A stretch of 64,000 nucleotides of DNA from Verpa conica (taxonomy: Eukaryota > Ascomycota > Pezizomycetes > Pezizales > Morchellaceae). Under the pieces are notes generated by a model, which was given only the letters and a program-made list of their open reading frames with translations, had not been told where the DNA came from and did no database searches. Both the position numbers and the translations under genes were made by a program. Location: positions 1,240,001 through 1,304,000 of the forward strand of contig JAUFSD010000019.1 of NCBI GenBank assembly GCA_033030425.1, given 5' to 3'. Positions within the stretch are counted from its first letter, which is position 1. Each line of letters opens with the position of its first letter. This document shows, one piece after another, positions 1-11,207 of the stretch.

Positions 1-63
1 TCTCAACCACCCACCCCCGATCTTCACAACGACAACAGACGCATCAAAATCGCTGACCACTAA
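1..63 (+). CDS. Possible 3' end of a gene entering from the left edge
   Basis: Frame 1 is open from the first base for 20 codons and ends in TAA at 61-63, reading SQPPTPDLHNDNRRIKIADH. Codons are rich in C at third positions, as in nearby coding exons, and an A/T-rich stretch follows directly. The segment is far too short to name a family and could be chance. A real gene here would lie mostly outside the window. Confidence 0.25.
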   Translation, partial: SQPPTPDLHNDNRRIKIADH

Positions 64-647
64 CTGGCCCACGCTCTTTTTTTTTCCTGCCAGTTGATGG
101 TAAATACAGGAACTGATCTACTACTGTGTTATAATAGGCGTTCGCCTAATATTGCATCTCCCTCCTATGTGATGATGTAACTGGTTGGCCTTCCCCCCTC
201 CTCCTCCCTTCCCGAAAATTTTGATGTAATTTCCGACCCGGGATTACGGTTCATGTTTCAGGGAGGAATGTGATGGAGGGTTAAAATGTCCCATCTGATC
301 AGACTGCGGTCTGTGCTCCTTCTACAAGCTAATTAAAAAAAAGAAGGGAAGGGGAAAAAAAGAAAGTAAAGAACCAGTAAACCAGGTATGATGACCGTCA
401 TATAAATTACATGCGGGGGGGGAGAGTGGGGGAAGAGAGAGTGGGTGGGGAAGAGAATATATAAACTACATATATCAACAAAATTCGTGTAAAGGGAGGA
501 GGGGTAGAATCATATACTCCTCCAAAAAAAAGATCAAGGTGAAGAGGAGGGGGGAGGGGGAGGGGGACTGATTCGAGGGTCCAGCCATCCAGCAGCGTCT
601 CTCACTACCTCCGAAAATAAAAAATAAAAAAAATAAAAAAGGTTATA
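64..647. other. Intergenic, no gene seen
   Basis: The stretch lies downstream of the F-box gene and holds purine-rich runs (GGGAGGGG-type tracts around 495-570) and A/T stretches that probably include the F-box 3' UTR. No conserved reading frame or RNA gene was recognised. Confidence 0.5.
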
Positions 648-2590
648 TCACCACCTCATCCATCCTCTCCCAGGCAATCTTATTCCTTCATCCCAAGACA
701 CCCAAACCTTCTTTCTGCCTCCCCACTTTTCACTTCCCTCAGGAACCTTCACCAGCCATACACCATCATCTCCTCCTAGTACTCCCGCATCCCTCAGCGT
801 CTCTGGAAGCCACCGACACACGACCCCATCCGGCAGCGCTGGTGATTGAGTCCTACATGGCTCCAGCTTTGCGTCCTCGGCCGTGAAGAGCGTGATTCCT
901 TGTGTGGTAGTCGGGTACACAGAAGCCCTGTGTGGGGATGGTGGTCTCATATGAAACGCTTTGAATAGCGTCTTGAACCGCCGCCATGATTTCGCTTGCA
1001 TCGGGGAGGAAAGAGAGTGTGGACTATCTTCTAACGGTGTGCTAGGGAGATAGCATGCCAATGGTGCACACCTCCGAAGCCCCTCGCTAGCATCTGGAAT
1101 TGTGCATCCTGTTACGACTTCATCATTGTCACCAGAGATGTTGAATATCCAGCAGCGTTTCCCGAAATGGTAGTATTCGCCTATTGCTACTCCCCACCGC
1201 ACAGCTACCAGGTATGCGGTTAGATCGGGCCCGTCCGTCCCGGTGATGTTGAACCCATCAAGTGGTGGGAGAATGATGGATGTGCGCCGTTGCGGGGAAG
1301 ACGCGCACCAGTGTGTGTATAAGGTGACTTGGAGCTCCTTTTCTTCGTCTGGCGAAAGGAGGATGTCGGGGAGGGTGTGTGGGAGGGGTTTGTAGGTGCT
1401 GAAATGGTGCACGCGTGAGGAGGGGCAAGTGAAGATGAGGGAATCGTACCGCCAGTGGTTGGAGGTTGCGACTGTTTCGTTGACGGGGGATAGTGGGATT
1501 GTTGTGATCAAGCTGCCTGTATGCGCAGAGCGCACCTCGTATATGTGGTTTCGCACACCCAGGTCCGAGGTCTGGAGTGCGGGGATGTAGAAGCTGTCGG
1601 CAGCGTCAAGGGTAATGTGGGTATGGTAATAGGATGCAGTGGGGATATGGTACCATGAGGACCCTGGGGGGTAGATTGGAGGTGCAGGCAGGTCGACCGA
1701 AGGTATAGGCTGCGTGTAGAGCTGAGCGCCAGTGGTGACGGAGAGGGTAGTGACATGATGGAGAAGATTGCCGGGGAGGTCTGAGTGGTGAGGGAGGGAG
1801 GTGACGAGTAGGAGAATGGATGGGGTAAAGTGGGCAGAGATTACACGGCCAGGGAGGGGGAGTTTCCAATGTTGAAGGAGATCACCGGTGGGGAGGGAGA
1901 AAAGGAGGAGAATCCTACAAGTATTAGTGGGGGTGAGAGAGAAGAGGGGAGAGGGGGGAGAGGGGGAGGAGTAGAGGGGCAGAGACAGACAGACACATAC
2001 TTTGGATGTCGGGGCTGACGCGGGTTCCCGCGCTCACCAAGGGCAAGCAAGACCAGGCCGTTCTCAGCCCAAGAATACTGGATCACCAACCTGAGGGGCA
2101 TCTCCGTCCGGCACTCCCCACTCTCACAGTCCAATTGCTCAACCTCCACACTCTGGCTCCGGTCCTCCCACAGCTCGGGATAACACTCCTTCACCAACCC
2201 CTTCAGATCAACCCTCGCAACGCACCCGTCCTCACCCTTGGCCTTCCTGCAATCCCATATCCCCAAGCGCCCAGCACTCCCACACCTCCCATTGGACGTG
2301 ATCACAAAGCCGTCGCAGTACAACGTCACCGTTTCCTCCCCCTCATCCACGTCCCAGATCTGCACGGGATCTCCACGGAGCAGCCTTGTTCGCCGCAACA
2401 GCCGAGACCGCAGATCCGGCGCGGTGCTCGGGAACTGCAAGGATAGACTGATGGCGCGCTCCGTGTGCGGAGAGGAGAGGATAGTGTTCCAGGATGCGCA
2501 GACCAGGCGAAGTGAGAAGACCGCGGTTGGGGGAAGGTTGAGGAGGATCTGGATCTGAAGCTCATGGGGGAGGGTGTGAAAGCCGTTCAT
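648..2590 (-). CDS. F-box domain protein
   Basis: Two exons, 2590-2001 and 1914-648, give a protein of 618 residues. The intron has a GTATGT donor at 2000 and a TTGTAG acceptor at 1915, phase 2, and the frame runs on without stops to TGA at 648. The N-terminus (FHTLPHELQIQILLNLPP, then LRLVCASWN) is a clear F-box at about residues 3-45. F-box proteins recruit substrates to SCF ubiquitin ligases through Skp1. The remaining 570 residues show no LRR, WD40 or Kelch repeat by eye, so the substrate side is unknown. This is the usual state for the large fungal family of F-box proteins with a divergent C-terminus. The first ATG is used; it sits immediately before the F-box. Confidence 0.85.
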
Positions 2591-4690
2591 TATTTTGTAA
2601 GGGGGGGTGAGGGGGTGAAGTGTGTGAAGATGAGGGTGTTTCTTTTCTTTTCTCTCTCTCTCTTGGGCGCGTCTGCCTTTGTGTGTCTGTCTCCTCTCTC
2701 TCCGCGGCGAGTTTTATTTTCGGGGGGAGAGGACTAGTTGTTACTGGCACCCCATCGAGTGTTGGGATAGGGAGGGTTATGGTTATGCATTTGTTGTCGG
2801 CATCTGAACCTGGAGTCTTTTCTGCAGGGGTTAGGGTTGATGCATAGCGTGATGCCGTTGAGGGATCGGCGACAAGCCCGTAGATCCCGAGATGTGTAGA
2901 AATGCTTCAATTGAGTCCATCTCTGTCAAGACTTATGTCTTGTTGAATCTGATGCCCATTGGAACCCTAACCCTGGTGGTTGATTGTTGTTCAGGCTATT
3001 ATTCACCGAGTGTCACTCGCTTGGGTGGTGGGTACATGTAGTTATACAGGGGGTCTACTAGTCGCGAGAGAGGGGCTATGTAGGATTATTGGGGATTGGT
3101 GTTATGTACTGTTGTTTACTCAGTTAGGTAAGTTGGTGATAGATCTACGGTGTAGACTCTGCATGTAGTAGAGCTTTGACGAATGGGAGGATTTGGTCTT
3201 GTATCTAAATACTTGGGGATTATTTACTTCATTTAGTCTATTACTCTATTTATACCCTACAAAGGGCAAGCACTCTAGTTATAGAGGAGACACAACGCCT
3301 AAAAGGTACTGACTTTTGTTTCATGGCCATTAAGGTAGTAATTTGCCTAGACTTAGTAGTTACCTATACAAATACCAAACCCTAGCCCTAGGACTATAGT
3401 CTCTACAAATCTGGAGAATAGTGTTGTTTCTAGATCTACAGATAGATATTTCCTGGGGTATTGATAATTATTGATAGAGGAAGTCGATATACACAAAGAA
3501 CGGACCAAGGGGTATTCTGAATATCGGTAGTGGTATTATAGATACATTGGTATGCGAACCCTCCACCGAAGGAAATCTAAGAATAAAAATAAAAAACTAA
3601 TCTATTTTCTACAATAACGGTTTTATAGAACGACTTCTTACTATCAGTCGGCTCGAAGAGTCTTATTGCCACTCCAGAGCTCTACTTGAAACTTCATCTA
3701 ACCCACCCACTCATCACCTAGCACTGAGTCGGTTGCTCTCAGATCACTTTCGCCTATTATCTGCACTATTTCAACCATGCAACGGTCTCGACTCCTCGTG
3801 CCCTGCGCTCGGGAGATTTTGGATTTGTACGGATATCCTGCCGAGTGCACTGACGTTCATGACTTACTACTCGTATCGAATCTTGTTGGTAATGCACTTC
3901 TAATAGAACAATCGCCCTATAAGGATATGTCTTGTATCCTTGCAAATAACGCCAAGATGTTGAAATTGAGGTAAACACGTGGCTTTTTTGACTACATACT
4001 TCCCCACAGATGTCACCATTCACCTATATAATACAAACTAAGATGTTTTTTATATACATACCCTTATTTCTTCGCTAGGCTGATAGTCGCACCCTTATAT
4101 AACGAATGCCATCAGCCGAAAGAGGAGCGCGGGCATTAATAAGTGAGTAGGGCGAGCGCCACACCGAAGCCAGGGCGAACGACAAGCGTTCTTTAGCTGC
4201 CGGAATGCGGAACGCTAGAAAATGCGTAGTATTCTTGAGAACGTTCCAGATACAGGGGTGGGGCCGGCACGCTGCAGTTCAGTCTTGGCAGAGCGATGAC
4301 ATAGAAATATGGCGTAGGGTTAGACTTGGCGAAACAAAGGTGTAGATAAGAGGGTATTCTCCCTCTGTTGCTGAAGGGGAACCTTCAACCTTTCGATTTA
4401 GTACTGCGGTACGGATCGCAGTGCCCATTAATCGTTCTATGGGCAGAAACATTTACTGTTACGATTAAAGTCGCTTTAGGGAGGGTTCATTCAGAATGGC
4501 TCAGTCACGGAAACGAATCTTCTCGACATAATTAGGACCCTACTCATCACGGAGGCTCCTCTACGTATTCAAGAAAGGACCTCAGGCCATATCATAGCGA
4601 CAGAGAATAACACACTGTAACAAGGGAAGTATGGCGTTTATTGCGGCAGTAGGTGTTCTCTGAGTAGGGTGTTTCAATCAATAGCTGACT
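2591..4690. other. Gene-poor intergenic region with telomere-like motifs
   Basis: No gene is convincing here. AACCCTAACCCT occurs at about 2963, with related AAACCCTAGCCCT near 3379. A short open frame at 3777-3974 (65 codons) matches nothing I know. The part from about 2960 to 3400 resembles 6700-7050 in a loose way (AACCCTAACCCT, then ATTATTCA, TGTCACTCG and later AAACCCTAGCCCT). The right end may hold eroded 5' sequence of the HNH relic. Confidence 0.4.
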
Positions 4691-5360
4691 TTGAAACAGC
4701 TCGAGTTGAGGTCAATAATGAGCCATGGGTACATCGCCTCATTACACATAGCATCTCTGGGTGGGAAGATGCTTGATGGAGAGTGTGTTATCTCAGGCAT
4801 GGTGAATCGTGGTGGGCATGGAGAAGCCTTAACGCCAAAACAATGTCAGACATGCCGTATAAACATATGGAGTGGTTTTCAAGCGGCTCATATCTTTCCT
4901 CTTGAAAGTGAAAGCTATTGGACCGAGCAGGATTACGGGCGGGGACAAAAATAATCTCGAGCCAGAATGACCTTCTGCTGTAGGCCACCGTTCATATTGA
5001 CTTTGACAACTACCTCTTAGGTCAACCCTGACGTGAGTGTTCCAATAGTCTTGAAACTCGCTATTTTCACTAATTTGTAATAGGATAACTACAAAATTAT
5101 CGTATTTGGGTTTGATAATGTTGGGATAGATGGCAAAAGTCTAGATCCTGCCTATTGGGATCCTTCAAATTCACATCATGTATCTGACAAACTTCTTCGG
5201 TGGTATTTCCGCCAATCAGTGGTTGCAAATATGAGAGGTTCTGGAGAACCTATCTTCGAGCACGACTTTCTACCAGGGACAGACGTGGTAGCGGAGATTC
5301 GAGAAGGACCATATGCGCAAGAAAGGTGAGATGGAGTTTGCGTTAAGATTTAAAAGGTAG
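4691..5360 (+). pseudogene. Decayed HNH endonuclease-family gene (fungal HNH_2 type)
   Basis: Pieces of one protein lie in order in shifting frames. 4784-4925 reads CVISGMVNRG, then IWSGFQAAHIFPLESESYW, the AAHIFPL histidine motif of fungal HNH_2 proteins. 4951-5032 reads SQNDLLL, stop, ATVHIDFDNYLL, then VNPD in a shifted frame. A normal intron follows (GTGAGT at 5033 to TAG at 5083). 5084-5326 reads DNYKIIVFGFD, LLRWYFRQSVVANMRGSGEP and FEHDFLPGTD. The C-terminus EMEFALRFKR and TAG appear in another frame at 5328-5360. Defects seen are a frame change near 4940, TAG at 4981-4983, a one-base shift near 5022 and a shift near 5327. The family has an HNH nuclease fold of unclear biological role. 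The start is not defined. Confidence 0.75.
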
Positions 5361-7262
5361 ATACTAGAGGTCATTGAAGTTTTTAGAAATTTTATATAAG
5401 ATTTTACCTTGTCTGGCTGTTCCCTAAAAGATTTCTGAGATGTACTAAATTGCCGAGACTAATTTCCACATCACTCAATGTCGGGATTGGCAAAAGGACC
5501 GGGGTTCCTTTTGGCCTTGGGGTTTCTCTTTCTCCCAGAGAGCCAAAGCACCCCTTTAGTAAACTTTAAAAACTCACCAAGGGATACAAATTTAATTTCT
5601 GAAGGCCTTTTGGTGAAGAAATCAATTTTAGAAAATTTTATTCTCTAGAGAAAAAGACCTGGCGAGAGAGAGTCCCTCCCCCTTCCTCTCATGTACATTG
5701 TTCTTGCCAGTGCGAAGCTTTTTATACGAACCCTAAACCCTAAGCTCTAACCACTCTTAATACTGACGAACTCATGTGAACTCGTCAATAAATACATGTG
5801 TGAAAGTTTTTCATAGCATAAATAGGTACTCAGAATAATAGAGATTTTTATGTTCTCTTCTAGGTTTATAATAAACCTTTAGACATAAAGAGGCACTTCA
5901 ATATTTTTCCAGCGAAGGCGTCTACTGTCATCCGAAAGAGCATCCCGAACATATCCACCGAATAACCGTCGTTATTTTTTTGATGACGATTCACCGGAGT
6001 TGAATACGGAGGTGCGATGATGGACCGAAGTTTCACCTTCGGGTTGTTAAAATCAGACCGATAGAGGCGGAGACGCAGACGGCAATCAGTCAACTCCAGT
6101 AAGCATACCGATAAGGTTGTTTTGCAGAAAAGGCGGTAGACCCCCTTGACGAACCGGAACAAAGAGGATTTTTTGGGACTAGTCGACCCGGAGCCATCAG
6201 GTTGTCAAGAGAGTGGTTGACAATACCATGGAAGGCTTGAGCGTGGCGGTTTGTCTCTTGGGGAGTTCTTATGTTGCCCTTTGCTATTAGAGGTTAGTTA
6301 TACCCCAACAGTTTTCGAAGGGTTCGTACCCTTGGATAAGTAGCGTTGGCAAAACTCTTGGATAGAGACGCTGTCTCGGTGTAGCTTTCAGAGTTTTCTA
6401 GTCCCACTTTCCCGCGGGAGCCAAGGCGTGAAGAAAGAGTGGTGGTGGTGTAACGTTCAAGGTCATCTCTAGACGGAGGGTTTTTGACTCTGGTTTGTCT
6501 TTCTATTAAAGGGTTGAGTCTTCATTTCTGCGGGGAGTGGTCCACCGATGGATTCATGGATGAGTGGGTGATGAATATGCAGGGGAGATGTTGGTGGGGC
6601 AAAGGGATGTTTTGGTTCCTATAAGTACGCTTCATGCAAACACTGCATGCATCCTTCGATGTAGTTACCCGTGGGTCATGAGTGAGTCTGTATATGAGGT
6701 CATATAAACCCTAACCCTGATGCTTTCAAGTCGATTATTCATCAAATGTCACTCGTGCTCAGATGGGGCAATGATGGGCTGTTCTAGCAGAGAGTTATAT
6801 AGAGGGATAATGAGAAGGATTAGACATCATCATGGGACAGGGGGCGTTTGTAGTAGAAGGGACTAGTAATCCCAAGAGAGGGCGGGCATATATAGAATAG
6901 TTCTAGAAATATAATATTGACTACTAGAGCATACAGCATAGGCTTTATGAAAGGGAATAGTCCCGTATCTACTCTAGAGACAATTTATTCCATCCACTCC
7001 TTCACCATCTTTTGAATGTTTCACAAATAAACACCACAAACCCTAGCCCTGAAACCGGCATATGTCTAACTCCGCTGCCGAGCGCTCTTCCCCCCCAACA
7101 TCGCGTCTTCCCTCATATTGACGCAATCACCCGCATTTCTTCTCACCAACCACCAAGGTTCTCACACAAAGAGGTCTTTTTTTTTTAAATCAGTTACCAG
7201 CGCACAGATATAATCTACAAATTATTATTTATTTATTGCGACATCCATCTCTCCTCTAAAAA
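5361..7262. other. Intergenic region upstream of SOD
   Basis: No gene recognised. AACCCTAAACCCTAA near 5733, AACCCTAACCCT at about 6706 and AACCCTAGCCCT near 7038 are telomere-like (telo-box) motifs, the last about 220 bp before the SOD start codon. The stretch 6700-7050 loosely resembles 2960-3400. The final 200 bp are C/T- and A/T-rich, as expected for the SOD promoter and 5' UTR. Confidence 0.4.
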
Positions 7263-8221
7263 ATGCAGATCCTCCCATTCATCTTAACACAGCTGCCACA
7301 GTTTGTGTTGAACCTTACGAATCCGAGTACTACAGCATCTTTACCGCAGGTGACAAGTGCAAACATGGCGAGTGGGAAGGTTTATACACTCCCGGAGCTA
7401 CCGTACGCTTATGATGTAAGTTGAGTCTATCTATCTATCTAGAGGGGGGGTGGGTGGTGGTTCACCTATTGACTTTCCTAGGCGCTCGAGCCCTATATTT
7501 CATCCCAAATCATGACTCTCCACCACACAAAACACCACCAAGCATACGTCAACAACCTCAACGCCGCACTCGTAAAGCAGTCACAATCCCCCGACGTCAA
7601 ATCCCAGATCGCCCTCCAATCAATCATGTACGGTCCACCCCCCCCCTACATCCTATTCAAACTACACTAATACATAATAATAGAAACTTCAATGGCGGTG
7701 GTCATATCAATCACTCTCTGTTCTGGGCGAACCTTGCACCGTCTTCTTCGTCGGCGACAAAGACAGATGCGGCACCGAAGCTCATGCGCGCTGTGAGTGA
7801 TAGGTATGGTAGCTTTGAGGCGTTCAAGGCGGAGTTTAAGAGTGTGCTTTTAGGGCTCCAGGGTAGTGGGTTTGTTTCCTTCCTTCCCCCCTTGATGTGA
7901 GTCGGTAGAGTGGCTGATCTGGTTAGGTGGGGTTGGCTCGTGAAGCGTAAGAATGGGGAGTTGGAGATTATGACTACGAAGGATCAAGACCCGGTTGGTG
8001 GGGGTGCTGAGGTGGTGTTTGGGGTGGATATGTGGGAACATGCGTATTATATTCAGGTTTGTTCTCTCTCTCTATCTGTGGTGAATGTATTGGCGTGGAG
8101 CTAATATCATGAGTAGTATTTGAATGATAAAACGTCATATGTGGATGGAATTTGGAATATTATTAACTGGGAGGAGAGTGAGAAGAGGTTTTTGGGATTG
8201 GCGGGAGAGTTGAAGTTGTGA
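7263..8221 (+). CDS. Fe/Mn superoxide dismutase
   Basis: Five exons (7263-7415, 7482-7627, 7684-7869, 7927-8056, 8117-8221) give 239 residues. The enzyme converts superoxide to H2O2 and O2 at a mononuclear metal site. The ligand context is visible: [27 protein letters not shown] and the DMWEHAYY signature with metal-binding Asp and His. The core starts at [11 protein letters not shown], near residue 41. The preceding 35-40 residues are hydrophobic with no arginine, unlike a standard mitochondrial presequence. An in-frame ATG at 7365 (Met35, [14 protein letters not shown]) would give a leaderless cytosolic form, so localisation is open. Introns 3 and 4 use a GTTTGT donor. Manganese is the usual metal in fungi but cannot be proven from sequence. 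Confidence 0.92.
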
Positions 8222-8813
8222 AACATCTTATATTGGATATATCAGGAAAGGATAGGCAGATTACGGTTATCACAGGGTTAGGGTTAATGATAATCTTTTC
8301 TGTGAATGAATGAATGAATTTTATCATAAGTACATGCAACCCTAAGGTTATGGTACCCACACCAAGCAAAAATAAAAAAACACAAAAGCAAAATACGACA
8401 AAAGTAAAAATCAAAACAAAAACAAAAGTAACTTAAATCAAAAACATTTGCGTCTAAAACACTGCCCTACTTCGTTCTCTATCTGCTCGCCTCTCTCCGC
8501 TCTTCTCTGTTTGATTTTCCTTTTAAATTCCCTCTACAATGAATTAATCATAAGTACATAGAGTCTAAGTTTTCTGTGAATGAATACATGGGGCATATCT
8601 TTACTCTGGTGTACATTAAGTTATACGGCTATTCCGTTAGAAGATATGGGTTCAAGTCTTTGTAGATTTTTTTTTACTCATCTGATTTTTAGACTTTCAA
8701 GTGCGTACCAGAAGCACAGAGCTGCTTCTAGCTTTCATCCACTACTAGTATAACTCTACCCTCCCCCTCTCCACACACACACACGAACTTCCAGCAAGCT
8801 CCTAACAACTAAA
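8222..8813. other. Intergenic, with a telomere-like repeat
   Basis: AGGGTTAGGGTT at 8274-8285 is two telomere-type units in inverse orientation, 50 bp after the SOD stop codon. An A-rich stretch (8370-8450) follows. The last 60 bp before 8814 are CT/CA-rich with a CACACACA run, a plausible 5' UTR for the next gene. A tRNA-B-box-like GGGTTCAAGTCT near 8655 was tested and rejected. Confidence 0.45.
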
Positions 8814-9347
8814 ATGCCGAACGCACGCCATCGACTCACATACTACCCAGAAATGGACATGGCCCAAATCAACGTAGGTACCAAATACCCAATCACACCT
8901 CAACAATTCAAAACATTCTACAGTTCATGGTTCGCAGCCCTCAAACCACTTCTCAAACACATTGAAGATCCGGAACAAGTATATAGACTAGTTAATAGAT
9001 TTAATCAGATACCTCCTTCGTGGGGTTTATCGGAGTTTACGGGGGATGTTGCGCATTTGTTTCCCGTCATTGTATTTGCGCAGCTGCACAAGACGATTGT
9101 GGAGACGAGGAGTAAAGATCCGTCTCGTGCCTGGAGGAACAAGTGGGTTAGAGGGAAGATGTTGAAGGATTTGAAAAAGTGTGAGTCTAGAGTAAAGAAA
9201 TTGAGGGATAAGGTTATAAGAGTGATTGTAGTTTGTGAAGAGAGTGAGCGTGATCAGGGGTTGAGGATGCTGGATCATGTTTTTGATTGTGTGCTGAATG
9301 AAGTGCATGGGAGGTCTATTAGGACTTTGGTTAGGAGTCTTACGTGA
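8814..9347 (+). CDS. Hypothetical protein, single exon
   Basis: An uninterrupted frame of 177 residues starts at ATG 8814 with AACTAAA just before it. I do not recognise a family. The protein looks helical. An aromatic-rich N-terminal part (FKTFYSSWFAALKPLL) is followed by a very basic central segment (RAWRNKWVRGKMLKDLKKCESRVKKL, about residues 107-132) that could bind nucleic acid or form a coiled coil. The first third is C-rich in wobble positions and the rest more T/G-rich, as in other genes here. It is tail to tail with the HeLo gene, 107 bp away. Its length and clean frame make it likely real. Confidence 0.6.
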   Translation: MPNARHRLTYYPEMDMAQINVGTKYPITPQQFKTFYSSWFAALKPLLKHIEDPEQVYRLVNRFNQIPPSWGLSEFTGDVAHLFPVIVFAQLHKTIVETRSKDPSRAWRNKWVRGKMLKDLKKCESRVKKLRDKVIRVIVVCEESERDQGLRMLDHVFDCVLNEVHGRSIRTLVRSLT

Positions 9348-9454
9348 TTTGTAGAGTGTATGTTGACAAAAACATGCACATACTGGTGATACCCCCTCTC
9401 CATCTATTAGCATCCAAAAAACAAAAACAAAAAAAAACTAATATAATTCTTTTT

Positions 9455-11207
9455 TTAAACACTCTGACTTGCAACCTCTAGCACCTCCACAACCTGTTCG
9501 CGGAATTGCTTCTGTAGGATTGTGTCGGTTTTGTCATCATTTTCTACTCCAAACGCTGACACATCCCCTTCTAGGCACATTCGAACTATCTTTTCGTACT
9601 TCTCACCCATGGAGTACCCGGCTCTTCCATGAGCATACTCTCTGAGGTGATCGGCGACCCTGCTGGGATTTAGGCGGAAGGAGTCGAATTTATCTTTGAG
9701 GAATGATTGTACTCCGCACCAGAAACCTATTTCCAATAGGATGACACCGAGTGCTATATAACGTTAGCGTAAAGCCGTTAATTGGATTAGTAAAAATGAA
9801 CTTACAGTAGATATCATGTATCTTGGTAGATGATTCGAGTGGGCGGCCCCAACGTTTAGGGTGTCGGTATCTTGAAATAGTTTAGTATGGGGTATTTCAG
9901 GTCTATTTATCGGGGGGGTTGGAAACTCACAGGTTTGTATCGAGTCGCTCATCTAGACGCCTGCTAGAGAAATCCGACTCCATTCGGGAGTATTCAAAGC
10001 CAGCAAGCCAAGGGGATTCGTACATCGAGTTTGGGTTGTCACCGGCGTCATTTGGCTCGAAGAAAAGGATGTTTTCGCTCCTTAAGCTCTTGTGGACCCA
10101 TCCGACTGTATGCAACAAGTAAAGGGATTCTGCAAGCTTGTATGCGATTTTCAACCGAAGGGTAACTGACGGCCGTTTTGAGCGCCCTTCTGGGCGACTG
10201 AGTGCCTTTTGAAGTGAGATAGGTGCTGGAGAGACTCCTTTGGGGATATTGAAGATGAATCCGAATTTGAATCCCCCAAGGTCATTAAAATACCCTCTGC
10301 ATGGGAGGACCCTAAACCCGGCATCGTCCTGGTTGTGAAGAAGGGCCGCGAGCTTCTGTACTCGATTGACTACCACAGGATCACTGTCCTGGCCCTCGTC
10401 GTATTGCTTATACTCCACAATAACGGGATCGCCATCTTTGTCCGTAGGCGTGGCCTTGAGCTGTGCAATTTGTCTGCCTCCGCTTTCACCCCAGGGGGTA
10501 TTTTTTGACTTTTTCCCATCTGGGAGGTTGAGTAGGCGGGCATAAGATTTGATTTCTAGTTTTTTTGTTATTTCCTGGCTAACCATCAACCTCCGGAGTT
10601 TGACACTTGGGCCCATGCCTGATGCATTTGTTGCAGGTTTATCTTCGATCTTTTCGATATCGGTAACAAGCCGCATCTGCATAAACGCGACGTCCTTTAT
10701 AACACGACTGATCATTTTATTCCACCCATGGAGGTCATTAATCAGTCTTTCTAACATACTCTTTCCGGATACGGCCCAGCGAAGCTTTGTCAAAAAGCTT
10801 GTACTTTTCTCCTGCGACCGTTTACTGCCCGAGGATTTGCTTTGCAGAATATCTCTGAGATCGGGTCCGCCGCTGGGTTTGGAGTTCCCAAGCCCATATT
10901 TCGTCTCGATCGCCGTATAAGAATTCAACCCTTCGCAAAGGTGGAAGATGATTTCGAGGATGTTGACTTGGGAGTCATCTGGCAGAGTATTGAAAACACC
11001 CTCTTTCGCTAGGAGGTCTTCGCCAAAGAGGAATTTGAGTAGAGATTTTACGTGCTGGTTTTCGTATTCGAATTTGATCCGTAGGATGTCCGTATCTGAT
11101 TCGTAATGCTTGCTGTTTGTGATTGTAGATGAAATGAAGTCTGTAAGTTCTATGACTTGGGAGACTATGCTGACCACGGCAAACGCCAGTCCTACTACTT
11201 CTGCCAT
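9455..11207 (-). CDS. HeLo-domain protein with a C-terminal pseudokinase
   Basis: Three exons (11207-9931, 9870-9806, 9753-9455) give 546 residues. The N-terminus (MAEVVGLAFAVVSIVSQVIELTDF) and the helical part to about residue 210 match the HeLo domain of HET-S-type proteins, a membrane-targeting cell-death domain. From about residue 250 there is a kinase-like fold: VIVEYKQYD in the place of the ATP lysine, then VHKSLRSENILF (371-382) where HRDLKxxN is expected, WLAGFEYS (399-406) where DFG is expected, and later DIYSLGVILLEIGFW. The catalytic Asp (Ser374) and the DFG Asp are missing, so it should be a pseudokinase. HeLo plus kinase-like proteins are common near fungal NLRs, and the kinase part may act as a sensor or scaffold that controls the HeLo helix bundle. 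No C-terminal amyloid motif of HET-s type is evident. Confidence 0.85.

Noticed and set aside
8640..8675. tRNA-like B-box GGGTTCAAGTCT followed by a T run
   Set aside because: The T stem pairs poorly and no consistent acceptor, D or anticodon stem could be drawn.
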